NCBI GenBank assembly: GCA_034660695.1
Contig: JAYEJS010000038.1
Location: 1-42,365, forward strand
DNA: 42,365 nucleotides
Reading direction: 5' to 3'
Source of the DNA: Candidatus Thermoplasmatota archaeon
GTDB taxonomy: Archaea > Thermoplasmatota > E2 > UBA202 > DSCA01
The translations under genes and the position numbers were made by a program. Positions 1 to 12,700 of the stretch are shown here, piece after piece (the stretch's first letter is position 1; each line of letters opens with the position of its first letter). The notes under the pieces are model-generated. The model was not told the origin of the DNA and searched no databases. It saw only the letters and a list, made by a program, of their open reading frames with translations.

Positions 1-125
1 ATGGCTTTGCGAATTTTTTGTCCAAATTCATAAAGTGTCATCTCATCCCACTCCAAGAGATAAGACATTGCTCTTTATAAAAAATGTCGAAATTTTTCAG
101 GAAAAATTCCTATTCGTAGAGACTA
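1..125 (-). repeat. Left arm of a 125-bp perfect inverted repeat (probable mobile-element end)
   Basis: These bases are the exact reverse complement of 42067-42191; position n here pairs with 42192-n, and the match stops between 125 and 126. On the minus strand it holds about 55 bp of leader and then, from 69 downward, the first 23 codons of the same small reading frame seen at 42124 on the plus strand. The arm is cut by the window edge, so its full length is unknown. Two identical copies in opposite orientation, one of which interrupts a gene, fit a mobile element. A contig that broke inside a repeat is the other reading of why it starts exactly at base 1. Confidence 0.85.
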
Positions 126-228
126 TTGAATCTACAGACAATGACTTTTATTCTCCGATAGATTAACATTTAACCGTTGAGCACTGCTTTATCTATCCTC
201 TTTGCTTGCCATGCCAGCGTCTTGCAAA

Positions 229-240
229 AATATATATATA
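229..240 (+). promoter_or_regulatory. TATA-like box of the tRNA-Lys gene
   Basis: An alternating AT run is centred about 26 nt before a likely transcription start near 261, which would leave a leader of about 20 nt before the tRNA. The 126-228 stretch upstream shows no gene that I can support. Confidence 0.5.
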
Positions 241-280
241 GAACCTTTATTAGGGGTAAAGTCATGGGGGCTAATGATAG

Positions 281-384
281 GGGCCTGTAGCTCAGCTAGG
301 TAGAGCATCTGGCTTTTAACCAGGTGGCCAGGGGTTCGAAATTTGGCTGGTGAAGGCCACCAATAGGAAATCCCCTCAGGCCCG
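281..384 (+). tRNA. tRNA-Lys(UUU) with a ~30-nt insertion in the T-loop
   Basis: All cloverleaf parts can be placed. The acceptor stem is GGGCCTG (281-287) with CAGGCCC (377-383), and the discriminator is G384. The D stem is GCTC/GAGC (290-293 and 303-306). The anticodon stem is 308-312 with 320-324, around the loop CTTTTAA, so the anticodon is TTT at 315-317. The variable loop has 5 nt. The T stem is AGGGG (330-334) with CCCCT (372-376). The T-loop begins TTCGAA and is then interrupted by about 30 nt; removing them restores a normal 7-nt loop, TTCGAAT or TTCGAAA. CCA is not encoded. The RNA should decode AAA and AAG lysine codons after splicing by the archaeal tRNA endonuclease. Confidence 0.92.
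341..370 (+). other. Putative tRNA intron in the T-loop (position ~59/60)
   Basis: This insertion separates the two halves of the T-loop. The direct repeat GAAAT (338-342 and 367-371) makes the exact junction ambiguous by a base or two. The insert can fold internally, either TGGC/GCCA (344-347 with 356-359) or TGGTG/CACCA (348-352 with 358-362). I could not draw a textbook bulge-helix-bulge with two 3-nt bulges, so the splice sites are inferred from restoration of the cloverleaf only. Confidence 0.7.
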
Positions 385-432
385 TATCTACCGAAAAATT
401 AAAATAGCGAAACCCATAATGGAGAGTAAGAA

Positions 433-699
433 ATGAATTTCAATATATTGAAGCACGAGTTGGTTCCATACTATAGTATACTTTCTCGTGACGAAGTGAA
501 GAAACTCCTTAGTGCATACAATATCAGGAAGGGAGATTTGCCCAAAATGTTTGTCACAGACCCCGTGTCAAGAGGAATAGGGGCTCGTGAAGGGGATATA
601 GTGAAAATAATAAGAAAAAGTCTCACGGCAGGGGAAAGCGTGGCTTACCGTCTGGTCGTAGGAACAGAAATAGGAGATTTAACTTCGGAGGATAGATAG
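433..699 (+). CDS. rpoH: RNA polymerase subunit H (RpoH / Rpb5 C-terminal type)
   Basis: An 88-residue protein of the usual archaeal H-subunit length, equivalent to the C-terminal assembly domain of eukaryotic Rpb5, which contacts A'' at the jaw of the enzyme. The family signature is seen as [12 protein letters not shown] and the following [14 protein letters not shown]. The start is preceded by GGAGAG at 421-426. A TATA-like AT-rich stretch lies at about 394-408, directly after the tRNA, so this is probably the first gene of the polymerase operon. The rpoB start follows the stop by one base. Confidence 0.95.
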   Translation: MNFNILKHELVPYYSILSRDEVKKLLSAYNIRKGDLPKMFVTDPVSRGIGAREGDIVKIIRKSLTAGESVAYRLVVGTEIGDLTSEDR

Positions 700-700
700 G

Positions 701-3700
701 ATGAGGGAGGTATTGGATGCCTTTTATAGAGAGCGTACCATCGCAAATCACCATATTGCATCATATAACGATTTTTTGGATCGCCGATTGCAGGAAATAA
801 TGGACAGCACGCGTATCGGCGAAGGGGAAAACCTCGAGAGAGGGTATATCCACACAGAGATAGAGGACTACAGGATAAAAGTGGGGAAGATAAGGGTCGG
901 AAGACCGATCGTCAGGGAAGCGACCGGGGACGAGCATCTTTTGATGCCTATGGAAGCACGTTTGAGGGATTTAACATATGAAGCACCTGTTTATGTAGAG
1001 TTCATCCCGGAGATAAATGGGATACCCTATGAGTCGAAAGAAGTAAGAATTGGATATTTGCCCATAATGGTGAGATCGAAAAAGTGCAATATATCGCGAG
1101 ATGCCCTGGAGGAAGATGCCGGAAGAGCCCTATCCGATGAAGAGTACAATAAAAAATTGATAGAACTTCACGAGGATCCTCTAGACCAGGGAGCACATTT
1201 TATAAGCAACGGAACAGAAAGAGTTCTGATAACTCTCGAAGACCTTGCCCCAAACAGGGTTTTAATAGAGAAAAACTCCCGATATGGATACGACATAGAG
1301 ACGGCGAAGGTATTCTCCCAGAAAGAAGGCTATCGGTCAATCATCGTGATGGAAAAGAAAAAAGACGGCATGCTCGTGACAACGTTGCCCACTGTTGCCG
1401 GGCAGGTTCCATTGATAATTTTGCTCCGTGCTCTCGGCATGGAATCTCAGGAGATTCTCGACAACATCGTCTCCTATCCAGAAACAGAAGTTTTTGTGCT
1501 TGCAAATATAGAAGCGTGCCAGGAGGAATACAACATTACCAATGAAGAAGAAGCCCTGGAGTACTTCGGAAAGAAGGTCGCAGGCGGGCAGGCAAAGGAG
1601 TATAGAAGAGAGAGGGCGATGGCACTTATCGATAGAAACCTTCTGCCCCATCTTGGAAATGAACCGAGCGACAGGATAAAAAAGGCAATATTTCTTGCGA
1701 GAATGGGACAGGCTGTTCTGGAATTGGCTCTCGGTTACAGGGAAGAAGACGACAAAGATCATTATGCAAACAAACGCCTTAAATTGGCTGGGGACTTAAT
1801 GGAAGACTTGTTCAGGGTGGCTTTTATAGCGTTATGCAAGGATCTTAAATATCAGCTGGAAAGGCTTCATGCAAGAGGGAAAAAGCTCGAGAATTTGAAA
1901 ATAAAACCATGTATAAGGACAGATGTTTTTACACAGCGTATTCATCACGCCCTCGCCACAGGTAACTGGGTTGGGGGAAGAACGGGCGTTTCACAATTAC
2001 TGGACAGAACGTCCAATCTCGCAACCATAAGTCATCTGCGCCGCGTCACATCACCGCTGACGAGGTCACAGCCACACTTCGAGGCAAGAGATCTACATTC
2101 TACTCATTGGGGGAGACTCTGTCCCAACGAGACACCTGAAGGGCCGAACTGCGGTCTTGTAAAAAATCTTGCCCTGGCTGTCGAAATATCTGAAGGGTAC
2201 CCAGAGGAAAAAGTAAAGGAAGAACTTCAGAAAATGGGAATTAAGGGAGTTAAGAAAGAATTTAAGGGTTCAAGAGTGTATCTCAACGGAGAACTGGTGG
2301 GCATATACCCAGATGGATCAGAACTTGTAAACAAAATCAGGAAAAAGAGGAGAAAGGGAGAGATTGATATTGAAATAAATGCATGCTATTATGATGATAG
2401 TAAAGACGTTTTTGTCAACTGTGATCCTGGAAGAGTGAGAAGACCTCTTTTTGTAGCGAAAAACGGAAAACTCCTGTTTAACAATGAACACAAGAAAAAG
2501 CTGGAGGAAGGCGAGCTCTCGTGGCACGATTTAATAAATATGGGACTGGTGGAGTATGTAGATACCGAAGAAGAAGAAAATGCATATATTGCTCTAACAC
2601 CTGATGAATTAACGGAGAAACATACCCACATGGAGCTGGATCTCCTATGTATTCTCGGAGCGGGCGCATCTCTTGTTCCATACGCAGAGCATAATTCCTC
2701 ACCCCGTATCACAATGGGCGCAGGCATGGGAAAGCAGTCGCTGGGCTTCGGTACATCCAATTACAGGAAAAGGCCAGATACACGGGGCCATTTAATGCAT
2801 TACCCCGAAATACCGATGGTCCAGACTCGTTCATCAAAATATATCAATTTTTCAAGAAGGCCCGCTGGCCAGAATTTCATAGTTGCTGTTATCTCTTATA
2901 AAGGATATAACATGGAAGATGCCCTTATCATGAACAAGGCATCCATAGAGAGGGGGCTTGCGAGAAGCACATTTTTCAGGACGTATTCTGCCGAAGAGCA
3001 AAGATATCCAGGGGGGCAGGAGGACCATTTCGAGATACCCGATCCAGAATGCAGGGGGGTTAGAAGCGAAGATGCTTATGCCAATCTATCCGAAGACGGT
3101 ATTATATCCCCTGAACGCAATGTCTCCAGTGACGATGTTTTGGTAGGGAAGACATCTCCTCCGAGATTTTTGGAAGAACCCACCGATATACTCATCCCCC
3201 AAAAAAGGAGGGAAACGTCTGTGACTGTAAGACACGGTGAATCGGGAATAGTGGATACAGTTGTTCTTTCTGAATCGGTAAATGGTTCACGGTTGGTAAA
3301 AATAAAAGTCAGAGATAAGCGTATTCCGGAACTGGGAGATAAATTTGCATCAAAACACGGGCAGAAGGGTGTGCTCGGCCTGATACTGCCGCAGGAGGAT
3401 ATGCCTTTCACTGCCGATGGCATAACGCCAGATCTGATAATAAATCCTCATGCTATCCCGAGCAGGATGACTGTCGGCCATGTTATTGAGATGATAGGCG
3501 GTAAGGTCGGGGCTCTTGAGGGGAGAACCGTGGACGGAACTCCCTTTTCGGGTGAGTCAGAGAAAGTTCTGAGAGAGTTGCTGGTCAAAAACGGCTTTAA
3601 GCATAATAGCAAAGAAGTGATGTATGACGGCGAGACCGGGAAAATGATAAACGCTGACATTTTTGTGGGTTGCATTTACTATCAGAAGCTGCATCATATG

Positions 3701-4069
3701 GTTTCGGGAAAAATGCATGCCCGCTCGCGCGGCCCGGTACAGATATTGACGAGACAGCCGACCGAGGGGAGGGCCAGAGACGGCGGATTGAGGTTTGGAG
3801 AAATGGAGAGAGACTGCCTTGTGGGACACGGTGCATCCATGACAATAAAGGATCGTTTGCTGGAAGAATCCGACTTAACTGTACAATATGTATGCGAAAA
3901 TTGTGGGCACATTGCTGTAAAAACCAGAAAGGGTTTTCTGAAATGCCCGGTATGTGGTGATGATGCATCTATTCATCCTGTGGAGATGAGTTATGCATTC
4001 AAGTTACTGCTTGAAGAACTCAAATCACTGGTTATGGAACCAAAGTTGAGGCTAGGTGGGCTTGTATGA
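701..4069 (+). CDS. rpoB: RNA polymerase subunit B (undivided, Rpb2/beta type)
   Basis: A 1122-residue second-largest subunit of DNA-directed RNA polymerase, forming one side of the active-site cleft. The conserved blocks are present in order: the fork and hybrid-binding region with [12 protein letters not shown], the catalytic-site neighbour [12 protein letters not shown] near residue 878, the [10 protein letters not shown] segment, and a C-terminal zinc ribbon with C1065, C1068, C1082 and C1085. It is one polypeptide; methanogens and haloarchaea split it into B'' and B', so the undivided form fits Thermoplasmatota or Thermococci. GGAGG at 687-691, inside rpoH, serves as the SD sequence. Translation is probably coupled to rpoH. 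Confidence 0.98.
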   Translation: MREVLDAFYRERTIANHHIASYNDFLDRRLQEIMDSTRIGEGENLERGYIHTEIEDYRIKVGKIRVGRPIVREATGDEHLLMPMEARLRDLTYEAPVYVEFIPEINGIPYESKEVRIGYLPIMVRSKKCNISRDALEEDAGRALSDEEYNKKLIELHEDPLDQGAHFISNGTERVLITLEDLAPNRVLIEKNSRYGYDIETAKVFSQKEGYRSIIVMEKKKDGMLVTTLPTVAGQVPLIILLRALGMESQEILDNIVSYPETEVFVLANIEACQEEYNITNEEEALEYFGKKVAGGQAKEYRRERAMALIDRNLLPHLGNEPSDRIKKAIFLARMGQAVLELALGYREEDDKDHYANKRLKLAGDLMEDLFRVAFIALCKDLKYQLERLHARGKKLENLKIKPCIRTDVFTQRIHHALATGNWVGGRTGVSQLLDRTSNLATISHLRRVTSPLTRSQPHFEARDLHSTHWGRLCPNETPEGPNCGLVKNLALAVEISEGYPEEKVKEELQKMGIKGVKKEFKGSRVYLNGELVGIYPDGSELVNKIRKKRRKGEIDIEINACYYDDSKDVFVNCDPGRVRRPLFVAKNGKLLFNNEHKKKLEEGELSWHDLINMGLVEYVDTEEEENAYIALTPDELTEKHTHMELDLLCILGAGASLVPYAEHNSSPRITMGAGMGKQSLGFGTSNYRKRPDTRGHLMHYPEIPMVQTRSSKYINFSRRPAGQNFIVAVISYKGYNMEDALIMNKASIERGLARSTFFRTYSAEEQRYPGGQEDHFEIPDPECRGVRSEDAYANLSEDGIISPERNVSSDDVLVGKTSPPRFLEEPTDILIPQKRRETSVTVRHGESGIVDTVVLSESVNGSRLVKIKVRDKRIPELGDKFASKHGQKGVLGLILPQEDMPFTADGITPDLIINPHAIPSRMTVGHVIEMIGGKVGALEGRTVDGTPFSGESEKVLRELLVKNGFKHNSKEVMYDGETGKMINADIFVGCIYYQKLHHMVSGKMHARSRGPVQILTRQPTEGRARDGGLRFGEMERDCLVGHGASMTIKDRLLEESDLTVQYVCENCGHIAVKTRKGFLKCPVCGDDASIHPVEMSYAFKLLLEELKSLVMEPKLRLGGLV

Positions 4070-4079
4070 GGGATGAAAA

Positions 4080-6713
4080 ATGAGGACAAATACGCCAAAA
4101 AAGATAAATTCCATTCAATTCGGTTTGCTTTCTCCAGAAAGAATAAGGAAGATGTCGGCTACACGTATAATTACGCCGGATACATATGATGAGGACGGCT
4201 TCCCGATAGAAATGGGTCTGATGGATCCCCGCCTGGGGGTAATAGAGCCCGGACTGAGGTGCAAGACATGTGGGCAGCGTGTTGGTAAGGAAGGATGCCC
4301 GGGCCATTTCGGTCATATTGAACTTGCAATGCCTGTTATCCATGTAGGATATGTCAAAACAATTTTGGGTATACTCCGTTCCACGTGCAGGGGATGCGGA
4401 CATCTGCTGGTAGACGAAAAACAAAAAAAGGGGTTAAAAAGAAGGTATAAAACCATCGTGGAAAGCGGGCAATCAACCGGTGCTTTTTCAAAGGAAGTGA
4501 TCGTACTGGCAAGGAAATCCAACAAATGCCCATACTGCGGAAGGCCCAATCTTAGCGTTGAACTGGACAAACCGACGACCTTCAGGGAAGAAGGGCATAA
4601 GATGACTCCCGCCGAAGTAAGGGAATGGCTGGAGAAAGTCAGCGATGCCGAAGAAGAGGACTTATATTTGTTTGGAATAAATCCAAAGGCTGCTCGCCCG
4701 GAATGGATGGTTCTTACGGTTCTGCCCGTTCCGCCCGTCGCTACGCGTCCCTCGATCACCCTTCAGACAGGAGAACGGAGCGAGGATGACCTGACCCATA
4801 AACTCGTTGATATCATAAGAATTAATCAGCGTTTGCAGGAGAACAGAGATGCAGGAGCACCCCAGCTTATTGTGGAAGACCTGTGGGAATTGATCCAGTA
4901 TCACATCACCACTTATTTCGATAACCAAACAGCAGGGATTCCGCCGGCACGCCACCGAAGCGGCAGGGCTCTAAAAACGCTTGCTCAACGATTGAAAGGA
5001 AAGGAAGGACGCTTCAGGTCAAATTTGTCCGGCAAGAGGGTTAATTTTTCCGCAAGAACGGTGGTTTCCCCAGACCCAAATCTTAGCATAAATGAGGTGG
5101 GTGTTCCAATAAAGATGGCAAGAGAACTCACGGTTAAGGTGAGGGTAAATTCGTACAACATTGATGAAGTCAGAGAACTGGTAAAGAGAGGACCGTCTCC
5201 AGTTCCTCCAAAGGGCAAGATCTACATGCCGGGAGTAAATTACATAATAAGGCCGGACGGGAGGCGAATAAAAGTTACAGAGGAGAATGCTTCCACTGTC
5301 GCCGAAAGGATAGAAATAGGGTCAATTGTGGAAAAGCAGCTGGATGATGGTGATATCGTTCTTTTTAACAGGCAGCCCTCATTACACAGGATGTCAATGA
5401 TGGCTCACAAGGTCAGAGTTCTTCCATATAAAACTTTCCGTATAAATCTTGCCGTATGCCCGCCGTATAACGCAGATTTTGATGGAGATGAGATGAACCT
5501 ACACGTTTTACAGTCAGAGGAGGCGAGAGGGGAGGCTGAAGTCCTCATGAAGGTTCAGGAAAATATACTTTCCCCGAGATTTGGAGGGGTTATAATCGGG
5601 GCAATACACGACCACATAACTGGCTGTTTTCTCCTGACATACATGGACAGAACATTTAGCAAAGATGAAGCTATCCGCATTCTTTCCGCTGCCGGCTATA
5701 CCAAAAAGATAAAAAACAAGATGAGCGGGAAGGAGATATTCAGCAAGATATTGCCGGATGAATTAAATCTTGAATATAAGGCTCAAGCGTGTATAAATTG
5801 CGGTGAATGTCTGAAGGAAAAATGCCCGTACGACAGTTACGTTGTTATAAAAAATGGTGTCCTAGAGAAAGGCGTGATAGATGAGAAGAGCATAGGGGCA
5901 TTTAAAGGAGTGATATTGGAACATATAGCACGAGAATATGGTATGGATGCAGTCCGGGAGTTTATAGACAAAGTTACAAAACTGGGTATTGCATCAATAA
6001 CCACAATAGGCTTTACAACAGGCATAGATGATGAAGATATGCCGGAGGAAGCCAATATGCAAATAGATGAGCAGTTGGCAAAGGCAAGAAATAAAATCGA
6101 TCAATTGATAAAGGCATACAATAACGGTGAGCTGGAAGAAATTCCTGGAAGGAGTTTGGAAGAAACACTGGAAATGGAGATAATGCGTGTTACGGGCAGG
6201 GCAAGAGACCAGATGGGGGAGATCGCAGGTCACCATCTCGGTATGGGGAATTCTGCCGTAATAATGGCAAAATCCGGTGCCAGAGGTTCAATGCTTAATC
6301 TTTCACAGATGGCAGGATGTGTTGGACAGCAGGCGGTTAGAGGGGAGAGAATACATCGCGGGTATAAAGAAAGAACACTGCCTCACTTCAAAAGGGGCGA
6401 TCTGGGGGCCAAAGCAAAAGGTTTCGTATCGAGCAATTACAAAAAAGGTCTTACCCCAACGGAATATTTCTTCCATTCCATGGGCGGAAGAGAAGGGCTT
6501 GTTGATACTGCAGTAAGAACGTCACGTTCCGGATATATGCAACGTCGTCTAATAAACGCACTGGAAAATCTTAAATTGGAAAGCGATGGGACTGTAAGAA
6601 CTACATATGGCGATGTAGTCCAGTTCAGTTATGGCGAGGACGGCGTTGACCCGACCAAAAGCATTCGCGGTGAAGCGGTAGATATTGACCACATCATCAG
6701 GGAGGTGCTCTAA
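4080..6713 (+). CDS. rpoA1: RNA polymerase subunit A' (Rpb1 N-terminal part)
   Basis: An 877-residue largest-subunit fragment carrying the catalytic magnesium loop NADFDGDEM (D466, D468, D470). N-terminal zinc sites are visible: C61-x2-C64 with C73 and H76 in the clamp, and C103-x2-C106 with C150-x2-C153. The bridge-helix region and a C-terminal part ending before the trigger loop are present, as expected for A'. A cysteine cluster C571-x2-C574-x2-C577-x4-C582-P lies in the funnel region and resembles a ferredoxin-type metal site; whether it binds Zn or Fe-S cannot be told from sequence. A GAGGG SD lies in the end of rpoB. The stop is 1 nt before the rpoA2 start codon. Confidence 0.97.
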   Translation: MRTNTPKKINSIQFGLLSPERIRKMSATRIITPDTYDEDGFPIEMGLMDPRLGVIEPGLRCKTCGQRVGKEGCPGHFGHIELAMPVIHVGYVKTILGILRSTCRGCGHLLVDEKQKKGLKRRYKTIVESGQSTGAFSKEVIVLARKSNKCPYCGRPNLSVELDKPTTFREEGHKMTPAEVREWLEKVSDAEEEDLYLFGINPKAARPEWMVLTVLPVPPVATRPSITLQTGERSEDDLTHKLVDIIRINQRLQENRDAGAPQLIVEDLWELIQYHITTYFDNQTAGIPPARHRSGRALKTLAQRLKGKEGRFRSNLSGKRVNFSARTVVSPDPNLSINEVGVPIKMARELTVKVRVNSYNIDEVRELVKRGPSPVPPKGKIYMPGVNYIIRPDGRRIKVTEENASTVAERIEIGSIVEKQLDDGDIVLFNRQPSLHRMSMMAHKVRVLPYKTFRINLAVCPPYNADFDGDEMNLHVLQSEEARGEAEVLMKVQENILSPRFGGVIIGAIHDHITGCFLLTYMDRTFSKDEAIRILSAAGYTKKIKNKMSGKEIFSKILPDELNLEYKAQACINCGECLKEKCPYDSYVVIKNGVLEKGVIDEKSIGAFKGVILEHIAREYGMDAVREFIDKVTKLGIASITTIGFTTGIDDEDMPEEANMQIDEQLAKARNKIDQLIKAYNNGELEEIPGRSLEETLEMEIMRVTGRARDQMGEIAGHHLGMGNSAVIMAKSGARGSMLNLSQMAGCVGQQAVRGERIHRGYKERTLPHFKRGDLGAKAKGFVSSNYKKGLTPTEYFFHSMGGREGLVDTAVRTSRSGYMQRRLINALENLKLESDGTVRTTYGDVVQFSYGEDGVDPTKSIRGEAVDIDHIIREVL

Positions 6714-6714
6714 A

Positions 6715-8517
<1,803 letters not shown>

Positions 8518-8518
8518 T

Positions 8519-8797
8519 ATGGATATTGCAAAAGAGTTGAGTAGGGTTTTATCTACAGGTAAAGTGCGTATGGGCTTTAAGGAAGCAATGAAGACGAATG
8601 ATGCAAAGATGTTTATAGTTTCAAATGACTGCCCTATGAAAAAGGAGGTTATGGAACTCGCAGGAGATGATACACCAGTGTTTATCTATAATGAGAATAG
8701 TACAGAGCTTGGGAGCATATGTAAAAAACCTTTCAGTATCTCCGTTATGACAGTGGTGGATACGGGTACGTCCAACATAATGGAACTAGGGAAATAA
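8519..8797 (+). CDS. rpl30e: Ribosomal protein L30e
   Basis: A 92-residue L30e protein of the 50S subunit, in the L7Ae/L30e/S12e RNA-binding fold. The family pattern is seen in TGKVRMGFKEAMK near the start, the IVSNDCP segment and the C-terminal VVDTGTSNIME. A GTG at 8510 would add three residues, but ATG 8519 is preferred: GGTGAG at 8509-8514 is its SD sequence, and L30e proteins typically begin just before the KELSRVL-like helix. It lies in its conserved place after rpoA2 and before nusA; its stop codon abuts the nusA ATG. Confidence 0.95.
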   Translation: MDIAKELSRVLSTGKVRMGFKEAMKTNDAKMFIVSNDCPMKKEVMELAGDDTPVFIYNENSTELGSICKKPFSISVMTVVDTGTSNIMELGK

Positions 8798-9220
8798 ATG
8801 AAAATAACATTATCAAATGAAGAAATGCGTTATATCGTACTTGCAGAGGATATAACAAGAGCACCTATCATAGACTGTGTGGAAAAGGAAAACAGGGTAA
8901 CCTTTATAGTTGAAAAAGGAAAACTGGGCAAGGCTATCGGGAAAAATGCCAAGAACATAAAAAATCTTGAAAGTAAGCTTAAGAAAGAAGTGAAATTTGT
9001 TGAATACGATACTGATAAAAAAGTATTCATCACAAATTTATTCAAACCGTACAAACTTGATGAGATAGTCGTGATGGAAGGCGAGGACGGTACGATAGTA
9101 AATGTTACAATAACCCAGGGAGATAAAGGAAAAGCCATTGGGAAAAATGGGAGGAACATAAACATTCTGAGGGATATAGCAAAACGTCATCACGATATAA
9201 TCCAATTGAAGATTTTATAA
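8798..9220 (+). CDS. nusA: Archaeal NusA-like transcription factor (two KH domains)
   Basis: A 140-residue archaeal NusA, consisting of two KH RNA-binding domains without the S1 or N-terminal polymerase-binding domains of bacterial NusA. Each KH loop is clear: GKAIGKNAKNI in the first and GKAIGKNGRNI in the second. It probably binds nascent RNA and affects termination or rRNA transcription, which is inferred from the family. The start codon directly follows the rpl30e stop, so translation is likely coupled. Confidence 0.95.
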   Translation: MKITLSNEEMRYIVLAEDITRAPIIDCVEKENRVTFIVEKGKLGKAIGKNAKNIKNLESKLKKEVKFVEYDTDKKVFITNLFKPYKLDEIVVMEGEDGTIVNVTITQGDKGKAIGKNGRNINILRDIAKRHHDIIQLKIL

Positions 9221-9222
9221 CT

Positions 9223-9678
9223 ATGAGATTTCTCTGTGACCAGATGCTTGGCACTCTTGTAAAGTGGTTGCGTATCATGGGGCATGATACGGAATATGCA
9301 AGAAATGAAAACGATGATGAGCTTATTAAAAAAGCGTATGCCGAGGAAAGAGTTTTGATAACGCGTGATAAGCAGTTATCTAAAAGATATAAAAATTCAG
9401 TATTAATAACGAGTACAGAACTTAAAGACCAGATAAAAAAAGTGATTGAAGCGATGGATATTAGAATAGAAGAAAAAGATATGCTCAGCAGGTGTACTTT
9501 ATGCAATGTTCCCGTGATAAAAATAAGTAAAGAGGAAGTCGTTAAAAAAGTGCCGCCATATGCCCATAAAACACACGACAATTTCTGGATTTGCCCAAAA
9601 TGCAATCGCGTCTATTGGCTCGGCACCCACTGGGAGAACATGAAACAATTTATAGAAAAAATAAGGGATCGCGGATAA
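9223..9678 (+). CDS. Mut7-C RNase-domain protein (PIN-like) with zinc ribbon
   Basis: A 151-residue protein. The N-terminal part (MRFLCDQMLGTLVKWLRIMG, then ITRDKQL) is the Mut7-C domain, a PIN-fold nuclease family with conserved acidic residues D6, and D46 in TRDKQ. The C-terminal part has two CxxC pairs (CTLC and CPKC) that should form a zinc ribbon. It begins 2 nt after the nusA stop and so probably belongs to the polymerase operon, in the place where rps12-rps7 stand in many euryarchaea. Its role in RNA turnover or toxin-like cleavage is inferred only from the fold. Confidence 0.88.
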   Translation: MRFLCDQMLGTLVKWLRIMGHDTEYARNENDDELIKKAYAEERVLITRDKQLSKRYKNSVLITSTELKDQIKKVIEAMDIRIEEKDMLSRCTLCNVPVIKISKEEVVKKVPPYAHKTHDNFWICPKCNRVYWLGTHWENMKQFIEKIRDRG

Positions 9679-9704
9679 AGCAGGTGGCGGTCTTCCCGCA
9701 GATT

Positions 9705-12700
9705 TTACAACCTTTTTATTCCAATACTTATCTTCTCCCCGTCAATATTCCACTCCTTGACCATATCGCCTGAAACATTGCCAAATATCAAATTTTGGGA
9801 GCGGGTTTCTTTTTTGATATATTCCTTCCAACCCTTAACCCTTCCCTCACTTATTCCTATTACTGAAACTATTCTATCTTCCATATTCATATTCATATCT
9901 TTTCTCATCTCCTGTATCCTTCTCACAATTTCTCTAGAAAAACCTTCTGCAATAAGTTCTGGAGTTTGCCTTGTATCCAAGATAACACTGTCTTTATTAC
10001 TCCCTCCAACTGCGAAACCCTCTTTTTCCTTCTCCTCTAGCAGATAATCTTCCCTGCCCAAGATATATTCTTTTCCGTCCACTTCCACTTTCATATTCTC
10101 TATTTTATCTGGTGGAGTTTTCTTAATAATAGATGCAACGTATGATGCTTTATCTTTAAATTCGGGCCCGAGAGAAGAATAATTTGGCCTAACCGCTTTC
10201 TCCACAAACGGAGCAATGCTGTCAGAAAATTCCACCTTCTTAACATTTATTTCGTCTCTCAATATATCTGACAGACCGGATATGTCATCACTGGTCACGA
10301 TAACGGCTCTGGGGAGAGGGTATCTGAGTTTTATTCCTTCTTTTGCCCGTAACGAACGAGCTAATTCCGTTATCTCTCTAACTTTATCCATTTTTCTTTC
10401 AAGCTCTTCGTCTATTACTTCCTCATGGCAGACCGGATAATCGCATAAGTGAACGCTTTCTCCTTCGCCGATGCTATGATAAATTTTCTCGGATATGAAT
10501 GGAACAAAAGGTGCGATAAGTTTTGATAATGTCATAAGTAATTCATATATTGTTGAATAACCTGCAAGTTTATCGACAGTTTCTTCCTCGAGCCAGAACC
10601 TCTTTCTGGAATTTCGTATATACCAGTTGCTAACGTCCTTTATAACAAAGTCTTCTATGTCTCTGGCTGCCTTATGCAATTCAAAATTTTCAATTTTTTC
10701 AGTCACATCCCTGATTAGATTGTGTAGTCTGGAAAGAATCCATTTGTCCAATAACCCTCTTTTCTCAAATGCCACTTTTTTTGTCTTGTAATCAAAGTTG
10801 TCTAGTGATGAATATGTGAAGTAAAATGAATAGATATTCCACACGGTCATCAAAAATTTTCCAAGTGAATCCCTTACAACCTGCTGGTAAAAACGCTTTG
10901 GCGACCACGGGGCCGATGCAGATACGAGATACCATCTCATCGCATCTGCGCCTTCCCTGTTAAATATCTCATTTGGTTCGATGTAGTTTCTTGCTTTTTT
11001 GGACATTTTCTGTCCTTCCTTGTCCAGTATATGTCCTAAGGAAAGAATTTTTTTGTATGATATATCGTCAAAATTGAGCGTTGAGACGGCAAGCAGTGAG
11101 TAGAACCATCCTCTGGTTTGATCTATCGCTTCGCATATGAAATCGGCAGGAAAATTATCCCTGAATTTTTCTTGGTTTTCAAATGGATAATGCCATTGTG
11201 CAAAGAACGCAGAGCCGGAATCATACCATGCATCTATGACTCCTTCTTCCCTTTTCATTTTTTCCTCGCATTCCGGACATTTGACTTCCAATTTATCCAC
11301 AAATGGCCTGTGCAGGTCGTATTCCTCTGGAAAATTTTCTGATAAATTCCTAAGTTCTTCGACGCTTCCGACACAAATTTCATTTCCGCACTTCTTGCAT
11401 TCCCATATCGGCAATGGTGTTCCCCAATATCTTTCTCTAGAAAGGGACCAATCCCTCACATCTTTAATGAATTCCCCAAACCGCCCATGTTTTAGGTACC
11501 CGGGATGCCATGATATTTTTTCATTGTTTTTTACGATTTGCTCCCTCAATTCTGACATTTTTATAAACCATGACTCGATCGCATAGTAAATCAGGGGGGA
11601 ATCACAACGCCAGCAAAACGGGTACTGGTGCGTATATTTCTGGACCGACATTAAGAGTTCTCTGCTCCTTAAATCTTCTATTATGCTTTCATCTGCATCT
11701 TTCACAAACATCCCTGCCCATTTTTCCACTTCTGGCGGAAATGTCCCGTCCTGCCGGACCAGCTGCACAACGGGCAGATCGTATTTCTGCCCCACCTCAT
11801 AATCTTCCTCGCCGAATGCAGGGGCGATATGGACTATGCCCGTCCCTTCATCCATAGAGACAAAATCCGCACCTATCACACGCCAGCAATCCTTATCAGG
11901 GTTTGCATATCTGTAAAGGGGCTCATATTTCATACCGATCAACTCCTCCCCTTTCCACCCGTCCAGAATTTTGTATTCCTCTCCTTTTAGCAAAACTTCT
12001 GCCCTCTCCTCTGAAAGGATGAGTTTTTCTCCTTCATATTCAATTTTGATGTACCATTCATCTGGATTTACTGCCAAAGCCACATTTGATATGAGTGTCC
12101 ATGGCGTGGTTGTCCATACAAGGAAATAGCCATCTTTCCCTTCGACTCTAAATTTTATGAAAATGGATGGGTCAGTGACTTCCCTATATCCCTGTGCCAC
12201 TTCATGAGATGAAAGTGTTGTACCGCATCTCGGGCAGTATGGAGTGACCCTGTATCCCCTGGATAGTAATCCTTTCTCCCACGCCTTTTTGAGAGACCAC
12301 CAGACAGACTCGATGTAGTCATTTTTTAGCGTTATGTAAGGATTACCCATATCTATCCAGAAGCCTATGCGCTTTGTCATTTCCTTCCATGCTTCCTCAT
12401 ATCTAAAAACGCTTTTTTTGCATTCATCGTTGAATCTTTTTATACCATATTCCTCTATCTCCTGCTTATTTTTTAATCCAAGAGATTTTTCGACCTCTAT
12501 TTCAACGGGTAATCCGTGAGTATCCCATCCCGCCTTCCTTTCTATGTAGTAACCGTTCATCGTTTTGTAACGCAATATGACATCCTTCATCGTTCTCGTC
12601 AGCACATGCCCGGGGTGGGGAAGCCCATTCGCGGTGGGCGGCCCTTCAAGGAATACAAATTTCTTTCCACCTTTTCTGAGTTCCAATACCTTCTCAAATA

